A DNA stretch of 32,092 nt from Citrobacter sp. Awk 4 (GTDB taxonomy: Bacteria > Pseudomonadota > Gammaproteobacteria > Enterobacterales > Enterobacteriaceae), in contig NZ_JANEWG010000047.1 in NCBI RefSeq assembly GCF_028069725.1, positions 1 to 32,092 on the forward strand, given 5' to 3'. This document shows positions 19,390-27,025 of this stretch, piece after piece. The position numbers and the translations under genes were made by a program. Under the pieces are notes generated by a model. It searched no databases. It was not told where the DNA came from and was given only the letters and a program-made list of their open reading frames with translations. Numbering within the stretch: position 1 is the stretch's first letter; each line of letters starts with the position of its first letter.

Positions 19390-19527
19390 ATGATGTTCCT
19401 CGTTAACTCTGACGACGAGGTTCATCATGAAACAAGCCACTTAACAAAACTCAACGCCCGTTTCCGCTTTACCACTACGGTATACCGCCTGTTGATGGGT
19501 AGGCTGGGTTGGCAAGCGTGTAAATAG
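19390..19527 (+). CDS. Possible small ORF (45 codons) in the yicN-toxin gap
   Basis: A short frame starts at tandem ATGs (19390, 19393) and would encode a basic peptide ending KLNARFRFTTTVYRLLMGRL plus six residues, with an amphipathic arginine-rich C-terminus. No convincing SD precedes it. The first 39 bases form an imperfect hairpin (ATGATG/CATCAT and CCTCGT/ACGAGG, 19390-19428). A second overlapping start at 19428 (MKQAT) stops after five codons. I do not recognise the peptide; it could be a remnant or a noncoding coincidence. Confidence 0.25.
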   Translation: MMFLVNSDDEVHHETSHLTKLNARFRFTTTVYRLLMGRLGWQACK

Positions 19528-19550
19528 CGTAACGAGACAGATTGATTTTA

Positions 19551-19589
19551 TAGCTAATAGGCTATAATTTACCTATGGCTTATTGGCTA
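19551..19589 (+). promoter_or_regulatory. Promoter/operator of the toxin-antitoxin cassette
   Basis: An imperfect inverted repeat TAGCTAATAGGC (19551-19562) and GCTTATTGGCTA (19578-19589) flanks a perfect -10 TATAAT (19563-19568). This suits autorepression by the XRE antitoxin, alone or with its toxin. The toxin gene starts 13 bp downstream. Confidence 0.65.
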
Positions 19590-19602
19590 TGAGGGATCGT
19601 TC

Positions 19603-19944
19603 ATGTGGGATGTTGAAACAACGGATGTTTTCGACAGGTGGTTTGATGAACAGACTGAAGCACTCAAGGAGGACATGCTCGCCGCTATGATTATTTTGTC
19701 CGAATATGGCCCCCAATTGGGAAGACCGTTTGCGGATACGGTGAACGACTCCGCTTTTTCGAATATGAAAGAGTTACGCATTCAGCATCAAGGTAACCCA
19801 ATTCGGGCGTTCTTCGCGTTTGATCCTTCTCGTCATGGCATTGTGTTGTGCGCTGGAGATAAAACGGGGTTAAACGAGAAGAAATTCTATAAGGATATGA
19901 TCAAGTTTGCAGATGCTGAGTACATAAAACACCTTAATAAGTAA
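19603..19944 (+). CDS. RelE/HigB-like toxin (Gp49 family)
   Basis: 113 residues in the RelE superfamily, phage Gp49/HigB-like group: VFDRWFDEQTEAL at the N-terminus, KELRIQHQGNPIRAFFAFDP in the middle and GDKTGLNEKKFYKDMIKFADAEY at the C-terminus. Such toxins are ribosome-dependent mRNA interferases. Toxin gene precedes antitoxin gene, the reversed HigBA order, with 9 bp between them. SD GAGGGA precedes ATG 19603. The cassette interrupts the K-12-like yicN-nepI arrangement. Confidence 0.85.
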   Translation: MWDVETTDVFDRWFDEQTEALKEDMLAAMIILSEYGPQLGRPFADTVNDSAFSNMKELRIQHQGNPIRAFFAFDPSRHGIVLCAGDKTGLNEKKFYKDMIKFADAEYIKHLNK

Positions 19945-19953
19945 GGAAAAATC

Positions 19954-20253
19954 ATGGCTACCCTTAAAGAGTTGATGGCGAAACAAACCCCAGAAAGTCA
20001 GGCGCGTATTGCTGAGAAAGTTGAGGAGATGCACCAGGCTATCGCGTTAAATATGCTAAGGGAAGAACTTAACCTGTCTCAGGCAGAACTGGCCGCGGCA
20101 ATGGGCGTTAAGCAGCCAACCATTGCAAAAATAGAACAGGCTGATAATGATCCCCGCCTCTCAACGTTGAAACGTTACGTAGCAGCGCTGGGTGGTGAGT
20201 TAAGTATTGATGTTAAGTTGCCCACAGGTAAGAGAGTGGCGTTCCATATTTAA
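19954..20253 (+). CDS. XRE-family antitoxin (HigA-like)
   Basis: 99 residues with a central helix-turn-helix (NLSQAELAAAMGVKQPTIAKIEQ, HTH_3/XRE type) followed by DPRLSTLKRYVAALGGELSI. It should neutralise the adjacent HigB-like toxin and repress the operon through the palindrome upstream of the toxin gene. SD TAAGGA lies before ATG 19954. A hairpin CGTTTTAG/CTAAAACG (20287-20305) after the gene may end the transcript. Confidence 0.87.
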   Translation: MATLKELMAKQTPESQARIAEKVEEMHQAIALNMLREELNLSQAELAAAMGVKQPTIAKIEQADNDPRLSTLKRYVAALGGELSIDVKLPTGKRVAFHI

Positions 20254-20373
20254 TGCACCTGGATGACGTATTCTTTCGGTTTAAGGCGTTTTAGTTGCTA
20301 AAACGTTAAGTTCGTCACATTTAAAATGTTACACTGCGTAACTTTTCCACAAGATATCTACGCAGGTAACAAA

Positions 20374-21570
20374 ATGAGTGAATGTATAGCTGAAAAATCC
20401 CGCGCTGAAGAAATGACACGACCCAACTGGTCAGCGGTATTTGCTGTGGCGTTCTGCGTCGCCTGCCTGATCACCGTGGAATTTCTGCCTGTCAGTCTGC
20501 TGACGCCAATGGCGCAGGATCTGGGGATCTCCGAGGGGGTTGCCGGTCAGTCGGTGACCGTAACCGCCTTTGTCGCCATGTTTGCCAGCCTGTTTGTTAC
20601 TCAAATTATCCAGGCGACCGACCGTCGCTATGTGGTGCTCTTGTTTGCGATTCTGCTGACGATTTCGTGCCTGCTGGTCTCGTTTGCCAACTCTTTTACA
20701 TTACTGCTGATGGGGCGTGCTTGCCTCGGGCTGGCGCTTGGCGGCTTCTGGGCGATGTCTGCGTCGCTCACTATGCGCCTGGTTCCTGCACGTACGGTTC
20801 CGAAAGCGCTGTCGGTGATTTTCGGCGCGGTCTCTATTGCACTGGTGATCGCCGCGCCATTGGGCAGTTTTTTAGGCGGGATTATCGGCTGGCGCAACGT
20901 CTTTAACGCGGCGGCGGTAATGGGAGTTCTGTGTATTCTGTGGGTGGTTAAAGCGTTACCTTCTCTGCCTGGTGAACCGTCGCACCAAAAGCAAAACATG
21001 CTGAGCCTGCTGCAACGTCCTGGGGTGATGGCCGGGATGATTGCCATTTTCCTGTCTTTTGCCGGTCAGTTCGCGTTTTTTACCTACATCCGCCCGCTGT
21101 ATATGAATCTGGCGGGCTTTGATGTTGAGGGGCTGACGCTGGTGCTGTTGAGTTTTGGTATTGCCAGCTTTGTCGGCACCTCGATCTCTTCCATTATCCT
21201 CAAACGGTCGGTCAAACTGGCACTGGCCGGTGCGCCGCTGGTGCTGGCCGTGAGCGCGTTGGTGCTGACATTATGGGGGAGCGAAAAAGCGGTGGCGGCA
21301 GGGATTGCCATTCTCTGGGGGCTGGCGTTTGCGCTGGTGCCGGTGGGGTGGTCAACGTGGATCACCCGCACACTTGCCGATCAGGCGGAAAAAGCCGGAT
21401 CTATTCAGGTCGCGGTGATCCAGCTGGCGAACACCTGTGGCGCAGCGGCAGGGGGCTACGCACTCGACAATCTGGGTTTGCTGTCACCGTTGGTGCTTTC
21501 CGGTAGTTTGATGCTGCTGACGGCGCTTTTGGTCGCCTCGAAAGTGCGCATAAAAAGCGCCCATCCGTAA
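20374..21570 (+). CDS. nepI: Purine ribonucleoside efflux pump NepI
   Basis: 398 residues from ATG 20374, which aligns with E. coli NepI (MSEFIAE); an upstream in-frame ATG at 20326 is disregarded. A DHA1-type MFS exporter with 12 hydrophobic segments, giving resistance to inosine and related purine nucleosides in E. coli. Motifs such as [23 protein letters not shown] match the family. CAGGTAA serves as SD. It ends convergently with the GH1 glycosidase gene, separated by a hairpin. Confidence 0.94.
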   Translation: MSECIAEKSRAEEMTRPNWSAVFAVAFCVACLITVEFLPVSLLTPMAQDLGISEGVAGQSVTVTAFVAMFASLFVTQIIQATDRRYVVLLFAILLTISCLLVSFANSFTLLLMGRACLGLALGGFWAMSASLTMRLVPARTVPKALSVIFGAVSIALVIAAPLGSFLGGIIGWRNVFNAAAVMGVLCILWVVKALPSLPGEPSHQKQNMLSLLQRPGVMAGMIAIFLSFAGQFAFFTYIRPLYMNLAGFDVEGLTLVLLSFGIASFVGTSISSIILKRSVKLALAGAPLVLAVSALVLTLWGSEKAVAAGIAILWGLAFALVPVGWSTWITRTLADQAEKAGSIQVAVIQLANTCGAAAGGYALDNLGLLSPLVLSGSLMLLTALLVASKVRIKSAHP

Positions 21571-21576
21571 ACGGGA

Positions 21577-21598
21577 AGGGTGACCCGGAGGTCACCCT
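21577..21598. terminator. Hairpin between nepI and the GH1 gene
   Basis: Perfect 9-bp stem AGGGTGACC / GGTCACCCT with a 4-nt loop, between convergent genes whose stops lie 6-7 bp away on each side. No U-tract, so bidirectional termination is inferred. Confidence 0.6.
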
Positions 21599-21603
21599 GT
21601 AGC

Positions 21604-22986
21604 TTAATTAAAACCGTTATTCTCAGCCGTTGCGGCAAACCATTTGCCGCTCTGTTTAATGGTGCGTTGTTGAGTCTCTAAATCTAACTGCACAAAACCG
21701 TAGCGGTTTTTATAGCCGTTCAACCATGACCAGTTATCAATAAAGGTCCACATGTGGTAGCCAAGGCAATTGCAGCCTTCGCTAATCCCTTTGTGTAGCC
21801 ACTTCAGGTGTTCACTGACAAATTCAATGCGGTAATGGTCGTTAATGTGGCCATCCTCGATAAAGCGCTGCTCGTTCTCGACTCCCATGCCGTTTTCAGA
21901 AATAAAGCAACGCGGGTTGCCGTAATGATCGCGCAGGTTGGTAATAATATCGTAAATACCCGGTTCATAAATTTCCCAGCCGCGGTAAGGATTCATTTTA
22001 CGCCCCGGCATTTCGTAGTAATCAAATAATGCTTCCGGCATAAAAGGGGCGTCAGGATTCACGGCAGAATCCCGGCACTTCACGCGGCGTGGCTGATAGT
22101 AATTGATCCCCAGCAGGTCAATCTTGCCATCGGCAATCAGTTCTTTGTCGCCCGGCTGACATGCGGGGAGCTGATCGTACTCTTGCAACAATGCGATCAA
22201 GTCGGCGGGATATTCTCCTTTTAGCACCGGATCAAGGAAGCTGCGGTTAAACAGCAGGTCCGCATGGTGTGCGGCTTTAACATCTGCCGGATGCGCCGAG
22301 CGCGGGTAAGAGGGCGTTAAATTCAACACCACACCAATTTCACCGTCGTGGTTTGCGGCGCGATAAGCGCGAACCGCTAACGAATGGGCCAGCACCGTAT
22401 GGTATGCCACCGTCGCCGCGCGTCTGAAATCCACCACGTTGGGGTAATGGAAGTCATATAAATAACCCCCTTCGACCGGAACAATGGGTTCGTTGAAGGT
22501 AAACCAGTGTTTAACCCGGTTGCCGAACAGATCGAAACAGAGTTGGGCATAGCGACCAAAAGCCGCCACCACCTCACGGTTTTCCCACCCACCTTTCTCC
22601 TGCATCACCATCGGCATATCAAAGTGGAACAGGGTAATAAACGGCGTGATGCCCTGCGCCAGTAACTCGTCGATCACCTGATTGTAGAACTCAACGGCCT
22701 CAGGATTGACCTCGCCAGTACCGTCGGGAATCAGCCGCGACCAACTCAGCGACGTACGGAAACTGTTATGTTTCAGCTGTTTTAGCAGTGCGATGTCCTG
22801 TTTCCAGTGCTGATAAAATCCAGAGGTATTTTCTGGACCTATCCCTTGATGGAAACGACCTGGCTGGCGCGCGAACCACACATCCCATGTGGTCTGGCTT
22901 TTCCCGCCGTTCAGGCTGTCGCCTTCGGTTTGTAGCGCCGAGCAGGCACTGCCCCACCAAAAGTTATCAGGAAAACGGTAACGCAT
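21604..22986 (-). CDS. GH1 glycosidase (beta-glucosidase or 6-phospho-beta-glucosidase)
   Basis: 460 residues, a complete GH1 TIM barrel without signal peptide, so cytoplasmic. N-terminal signature FPDNFWWGSACSALQTEG; acid/base E166 in FTFNEP; nucleophile E364 in ISENG. Specificity is ambiguous: plain beta-glucosidases have NFEWxxGY, while here the position reads NWSWLNGYKNRYG, with Ser420 in place of that Glu as in 6-phospho enzymes, and K426/Y429 not in the standard 6-phospho spacing. No PTS gene is adjacent. A LacI/GalR-type operator lies upstream. The gene is absent from this place in K-12. Confidence 0.88.
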   Translation of the reverse strand: MRYRFPDNFWWGSACSALQTEGDSLNGGKSQTTWDVWFARQPGRFHQGIGPENTSGFYQHWKQDIALLKQLKHNSFRTSLSWSRLIPDGTGEVNPEAVEFYNQVIDELLAQGITPFITLFHFDMPMVMQEKGGWENREVVAAFGRYAQLCFDLFGNRVKHWFTFNEPIVPVEGGYLYDFHYPNVVDFRRAATVAYHTVLAHSLAVRAYRAANHDGEIGVVLNLTPSYPRSAHPADVKAAHHADLLFNRSFLDPVLKGEYPADLIALLQEYDQLPACQPGDKELIADGKIDLLGINYYQPRRVKCRDSAVNPDAPFMPEALFDYYEMPGRKMNPYRGWEIYEPGIYDIITNLRDHYGNPRCFISENGMGVENEQRFIEDGHINDHYRIEFVSEHLKWLHKGISEGCNCLGYHMWTFIDNWSWLNGYKNRYGFVQLDLETQQRTIKQSGKWFAATAENNGFN

Positions 22987-23048
22987 TGTTTTTTATCCTT
23001 GGTCAGCAACAAATGTCTGTTCCAAAGAGAATAGGCGAATTTAGAAAA

Positions 23049-23062
23049 AGAAACCGGTTACA
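23049..23062 (-). promoter_or_regulatory. LacI/GalR-type operator upstream of the GH1 gene
   Basis: AGAAACCGGTTACA differs at two positions from TGAAACCGGTTTCA, the AscG-type operator associated with beta-glucoside genes, and keeps the central CCGG core. It lies 63 bp upstream of the GH1 start. No LacI-family gene is in the window, so the regulator would act from elsewhere. Confidence 0.5.
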
Positions 23063-23063
23063 G

Positions 23064-23089
23064 CGCCCGTTTTCACGGTATCACGGGCG
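23064..23089 (-). terminator. Possible yicS terminator hairpin
   Basis: Stem CGCCCGT / ACGGGCG with a 12-nt loop, 25 bp past the yicS stop on the minus strand. No U-tract is present, and it also lies in the GH1 promoter region, so the role is uncertain. Confidence 0.35.
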
Positions 23090-23113
23090 AGAGAAACGAC
23101 GCTGTACCGTGCA

Positions 23114-23407
23114 TTACATATCAGGGCATTCAACCTTGCCCAGCGCTTCCCAGTAGTTGTTCTGGTTATTTCGCTCAATGGCAATGATCGCTTCACGGAT
23201 ATGCTGCTGATTATTTTCACCCGACATAATGCTTTTTTCCCATGCCTGATCCGACATTGAGGCTTGCGGTGTACAGATTTTACGTAAGTCGTTCAGCACG
23301 GTTGTTTTTTCATTCGCCGTCTGGAGCCCGCCATAAGCCGAGTTGGCCTGTGCCATCCCCGGCAAGACGAACAGGGCGGTCACGAGCAGTAACATGATTC
23401 GTTTCAT
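23114..23407 (-). CDS. yicS: YicS, small exported protein
   Basis: 97 residues from ATG 23407, the length of E. coli YicS; in-frame ATGs further upstream are less likely. The signal peptide MKRIMLLLVTALFVLPGMAQA ends in a good AQA cleavage site, so the mature ~75-residue protein should be periplasmic. The conserved C-terminal half reads KTTVLNDLRKICTPQASMSD...NYWEALGKVECPDM with two cysteines that could form a disulfide. Function is unknown. SD AAGGATG. Confidence 0.9.
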   Translation of the reverse strand: MKRIMLLLVTALFVLPGMAQANSAYGGLQTANEKTTVLNDLRKICTPQASMSDQAWEKSIMSGENNQQHIREAIIAIERNNQNNYWEALGKVECPDM

Positions 23408-23535
23408 AGTCATCATCCTTTTATCAATGCACATCATCACTAGAGTAAGTGTAGACAGTTCAGTGCTCTCTCATCAGCCTGTGCTACCTTCAATAATGGG
23501 TTCAGCCATAAGTTGTAGTTTTTCAGAGGGATAAA

Positions 23536-23952
23536 ATGCAGATACAGATTACCGATACGGTGACTGAAGACGACCAGAATGCGCTCTTTAAGGGGCTGCG
23601 AGCTTATAACTCCCAGTTTATTAAAACGACGAATTTCGGCGAACTTGCCGTCTACTTCCGGGATTCGCAAGGTGAAATGCAGGGGGGGTTAATTGCGAAA
23701 ATCAAGGGCGACTGGTTGTGTATTGAGTATTTGTGGGTGAGTGAATCCTTACGCAAAGCGGGGTATGGCAGCAAGCTGATGCAGGCGGTGGAGCAAACTG
23801 CGCAGGCGCGGGGTTGCCTACATGCACTGGTAGATACCTTCAGCTTCCAGGCGCTGCCGTTTTACCAGAAGCACGGCTATACACAGCAAATGACCTTGCC
23901 GGATTTTCCCGAAAAAGGCATTTTCCGCCACTATTTATCGAAAACATTTTGA
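23536..23952 (+). CDS. GNAT-family N-acetyltransferase
   Basis: 138 residues with a single GNAT domain. Acetyl-CoA binding motif A is clear: [21 protein letters not shown], with R/K-x-x-G-x-G. Motif B follows as [13 protein letters not shown]. The acceptor substrate cannot be read from sequence. It is a single-gene unit between yicS (divergent) and nlpA (same strand, 165 bp downstream). SD AGAGGG precedes ATG 23536. Confidence 0.88.
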   Translation: MQIQITDTVTEDDQNALFKGLRAYNSQFIKTTNFGELAVYFRDSQGEMQGGLIAKIKGDWLCIEYLWVSESLRKAGYGSKLMQAVEQTAQARGCLHALVDTFSFQALPFYQKHGYTQQMTLPDFPEKGIFRHYLSKTF

Positions 23953-24117
23953 TGACCGGATGGTAGAGCCAGAAGAATACCAGGATTTCTGCTATCCGCT
24001 CTTTTCCCGTTATGCCTTTTTCTTCTTGCTGATGCTTTTTCGATTTTTAATCCGCCATCCCCTTCCCGTTATAGTCATTCCATTACCCTCTGGCGGTTAT
24101 TTTAAAAGGATAAAAAC

Positions 24118-24936
24118 GTGAAATTGACGATACCTCATGTCTGGACAGGCACGGCAGTATTGCTGGCGGGATTACTGCTGACAGGCTGCGATCAGCAAAG
24201 CAGTGATGCAAAACACATCAAAGTGGGCGTGATTAACGGCGCCGAGCAGGATGTGGCGGAGGTTGCCAAAAAAGTGGCAAAAGAGAAGTACGGCCTGGAC
24301 GTCGAGCTGGTCGGCTTTAGCGGTTCGCTGCTGCCCAACGACGCCACTAACCACGGCGAACTGGATGCCAACGTCTTCCAGCATCGCCCGTTCCTCGAGC
24401 AGGATAACAAGGCCCACAACTACACGCTGGTAGCGGTGGGCAATACGTTTGTCTTCCCGATGGCGGGCTACTCGAAAAAAATTAAAACCGTTGATCAACT
24501 GAAAGAGGGGGCCACGGTAGCAATCCCAAATGACCCGACCAACCTCGGTCGCGCGCTGTTACTGCTGCAAAAAGAAAAGCTGATCACGCTGAAAGCGGGG
24601 AAAGGGCTACTGCCAACGGCGCTGGATATTACAGACAATCCGCGTCACCTGAACATTATGGAACTGGAGGGCGCACAGTTACCACGAGTCCTGGACGATG
24701 CCAAAGTCGATGTGGCGATCATCAGCACCACCTATATTCAGCAAACCGGGCTGTCTCCGGTGCATGATAGCGTGTTCATTGAAGATAAAAACTCGCCGTA
24801 CGTGAACATTCTGGTGGCGCGAGAAGACAATAAAGACGCCGAAAACGTGAAGGAATTTCTTCAGTCTTATCAGTCGCCTGAGGTCGCCAAAGCGGCAGAG
24901 AAAATCTTTAACGGCGGCGCGGTACCGGGCTGGTGA
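24118..24936 (+). CDS. nlpA: Inner membrane lipoprotein NlpA (MetQ family)
   Basis: 272 residues, the E. coli NlpA length, starting with GTG and SD AAAGGAT. The lipobox LLTGC places the lipidated Cys at residue 24, and the following Asp is the +2 signal that keeps lipoproteins in the inner membrane. The rest is a MetQ-type periplasmic methionine-binding fold (KVGVINGAEQDVAEVAKKVA; FSGSLLPNDATNHGELDANVFQH; IPNDPTNLGRALLLLQ). In E. coli NlpA has a minor role in methionine import beside MetQ; no ABC partners are adjacent. Confidence 0.96.
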   Translation: MKLTIPHVWTGTAVLLAGLLLTGCDQQSSDAKHIKVGVINGAEQDVAEVAKKVAKEKYGLDVELVGFSGSLLPNDATNHGELDANVFQHRPFLEQDNKAHNYTLVAVGNTFVFPMAGYSKKIKTVDQLKEGATVAIPNDPTNLGRALLLLQKEKLITLKAGKGLLPTALDITDNPRHLNIMELEGAQLPRVLDDAKVDVAIISTTYIQQTGLSPVHDSVFIEDKNSPYVNILVAREDNKDAENVKEFLQSYQSPEVAKAAEKIFNGGAVPGW

Positions 24937-24964
24937 TGCTCACCCGTTGCCGCGCCGGATGGCA

Positions 24965-25867
24965 TCAGACTGCTTTGGCGCGGCGGCGGGAGTCCATTGA
25001 AATCAGCACCACCGAGGAGAGGATCAACAGCGTACCCAGCCAGTCAGGCAGGGTGAACGTGATCCCCAGTAACAGCAGTGAGAGCAACGCGCTGCTCAAT
25101 GGCTCTGCGCAGCTCAGAATACTGGCCCTCGGCCCGCCAATCATCTGCGCGCCTTTCAGGTACAGGCTAAACGTCAGCGACGTGCCAATCACCACCAGAT
25201 AAAAAAACGCCAGAATCAGACTGCCATTCACCACGAAGTGGGTGCCCTCTGTGGCGTAAAACGGCAACAGGAGCGCCCCGCCGATTAACATACTCCAGCC
25301 GACAATCGGTAACGTGCCGTAGCGGGCAATCAGTGTCGAAGGGTAGGTCGTGTAAAACGCAGCGGCAAAGGCTGAGGCGATCCCCCAGAACAGCGCGGAA
25401 GCTGAAATAGACAGCGACGTTGGGTTGCCATGAGTCACCAGTAAAAAGGTACCGATAAGCGAAGTGAGAATGGCGGTCAGTACCAGAATGCCAGGCCGCG
25501 CTTTACGCACCAGAGAGAACCACGCCACGATAATCGTCGGTGATAAAAATTGCAGCACCGTGGCGGTGGCGGCGTTGGATTTCTCGATAGTGAGCAGGAA
25601 AGTCAGTTGTACGGTGAGCGCGCCGACGATGGAAAAGATAATCAGGCTCAGGGCGTCTTTGCGATTCCTGAAGAGGGAAAACACCTTATCGCCATGCACG
25701 AAGGAGAGCATCAGTAAAATCAGTCCGGCGAATATCAGACGCGTCATCGTCAGGAACTGTGACGACATCTGGCTTTGCTCCATGATGTACTGCGCGCACA
25801 CCCCTGAACTCCCCCACAATACGGCGGCGATCAGGACGTTCATCATCCCTCTTCTGGTGGAACTCAT
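24965..25867 (-). CDS. yicL: EamA-family inner membrane transporter YicL
   Basis: 300 residues, slightly shorter at the C-terminus than E. coli YicL (~307). Ten hydrophobic segments in two EamA repeats ([36 protein letters not shown]), of the DMT superfamily. Substrate unknown. Divergent from the LysR-type gene at 26040, which is a natural candidate for its regulator. Ends tail-to-tail with nlpA, 28 bp apart. Confidence 0.93.
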   Translation of the reverse strand: MSSTRRGMMNVLIAAVLWGSSGVCAQYIMEQSQMSSQFLTMTRLIFAGLILLMLSFVHGDKVFSLFRNRKDALSLIIFSIVGALTVQLTFLLTIEKSNAATATVLQFLSPTIIVAWFSLVRKARPGILVLTAILTSLIGTFLLVTHGNPTSLSISASALFWGIASAFAAAFYTTYPSTLIARYGTLPIVGWSMLIGGALLLPFYATEGTHFVVNGSLILAFFYLVVIGTSLTFSLYLKGAQMIGGPRASILSCAEPLSSALLSLLLLGITFTLPDWLGTLLILSSVVLISMDSRRRAKAV

Positions 25868-26039
25868 TTTTTCCTCTGCGTGTTGTTTTGTCTTTTTTAT
25901 GTGCAGGCATCATAGCAGAGATAATGTGCATGGCGTCACCGGTAAGCGCATGGAAAACGGTCTGAATAATTTGATGGCAAACCGACAGCAGAACGGGAAA
26001 AATGGCCGACGGCGACAGGACTTATACTCGGGAGTGCAC

Positions 26040-26948
26040 ATGTTCCGCCTTGAAGATCTCACGTTGTTTGTCCGCGCTGCGGCGTTAAACAGTTTTAGCG
26101 ACGCCGCGCGAGAAGTGGGCGTACAGCCTGCTCAGGTCAGTTCCGCCATCAAGCGGCTGGAATCTGTATTAAACATTCGCTTATTCGCCCGCTCGACCCG
26201 CAGTTTGCGCCTGACGCCGGAAGGCGAGATTTGGCTGCCCTACGCCCGCCAGATGCTGGAGGCGATGTACGCGGGCTTGCAAAAGATCCAGACGCCGGAC
26301 GATGAGATTTCCGGGACGCTGCAAATTGCCGTGCCGTCTGATCTTGGGCGAAACCTGCTGTTGCCTGTTTTTCAGTCCTTCCGCCGTCGCCACCCTGCGC
26401 TACGGCTGCGGATATTTTTCTCCGATCAGATTGCGGATGTATTCAAAGATCCGGTTGATGTCGCGTTTCGTTATGGTCACACCGAAGACGCCTCATATAT
26501 CGCGCTGCCTGTTGCACCCGGTAATCGCCGCGTGCTGGTGGCCTCGCCAGACTGGATTGCGCAATATGGTGAACCGCGCAGCCCGGAGGATTTGGCGCAA
26601 CACAATGCACTGACATTCGTACTGCGTGGGCGCCTTCATGACCGTTGGACGTTCATCCGTAACGGTGAAGTCAGTAGCGTACAGGTCAATGGCGTCATGA
26701 TGAGCGATGATGCCGAAGTCATCCGGCGACTGGCGATTGCAGGAGAAGGGATCGCGTATAAGTCCTGGCTGGATGTTTGTGACGATGTGCGAGACGGAAA
26801 GTTGCAGGTGCTGATGCCGGAATATCAGGGAGAGAGCGCGCCATTAAACATGATCTGCCCGCATCGCAAACAACTCTCCACCGCCGTGCGCTTGCTGCAT
26901 GAAGCGGTAAAAGCGCGCTGCGACGCGCTGGAGTCGTCACTTCCCTGA
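26040..26948 (+). CDS. LysR-type transcriptional regulator (CrgA-like)
   Basis: 302 residues from ATG 26040, preceded by GGGAG; the open frame continues far upstream, antisense to yicL, but the HTH begins here (MFRLEDLTLFVRAAALNSFSDAAREVG, then VQPAQVSSAIKRLE). The effector domain shows SGTLQIAVPSDLGRNLLLP, DVAFRYG and GEGIAYKSW, typical of the CrgA-like LTTR group. The 172-bp divergent interval to yicL suggests control of yicL and itself. Inducer unknown. Confidence 0.88.
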   Translation: MFRLEDLTLFVRAAALNSFSDAAREVGVQPAQVSSAIKRLESVLNIRLFARSTRSLRLTPEGEIWLPYARQMLEAMYAGLQKIQTPDDEISGTLQIAVPSDLGRNLLLPVFQSFRRRHPALRLRIFFSDQIADVFKDPVDVAFRYGHTEDASYIALPVAPGNRRVLVASPDWIAQYGEPRSPEDLAQHNALTFVLRGRLHDRWTFIRNGEVSSVQVNGVMMSDDAEVIRRLAIAGEGIAYKSWLDVCDDVRDGKLQVLMPEYQGESAPLNMICPHRKQLSTAVRLLHEAVKARCDALESSLP

Positions 26949-27025
26949 ACGCGGATCAGACGCGAAATGTTGAAGAACGCCCGGTTCAGGGATGTGCTTT
27001 TGGTACCGCCTGTGAACGCCGCAGG

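Noticed and set aside
25464-26039. Long N-terminal extension of the LysR gene on the plus strand
   Set aside because: It is antisense to yicL and the LysR HTH begins at 26040 with its own SD; the extension is a shadow frame.
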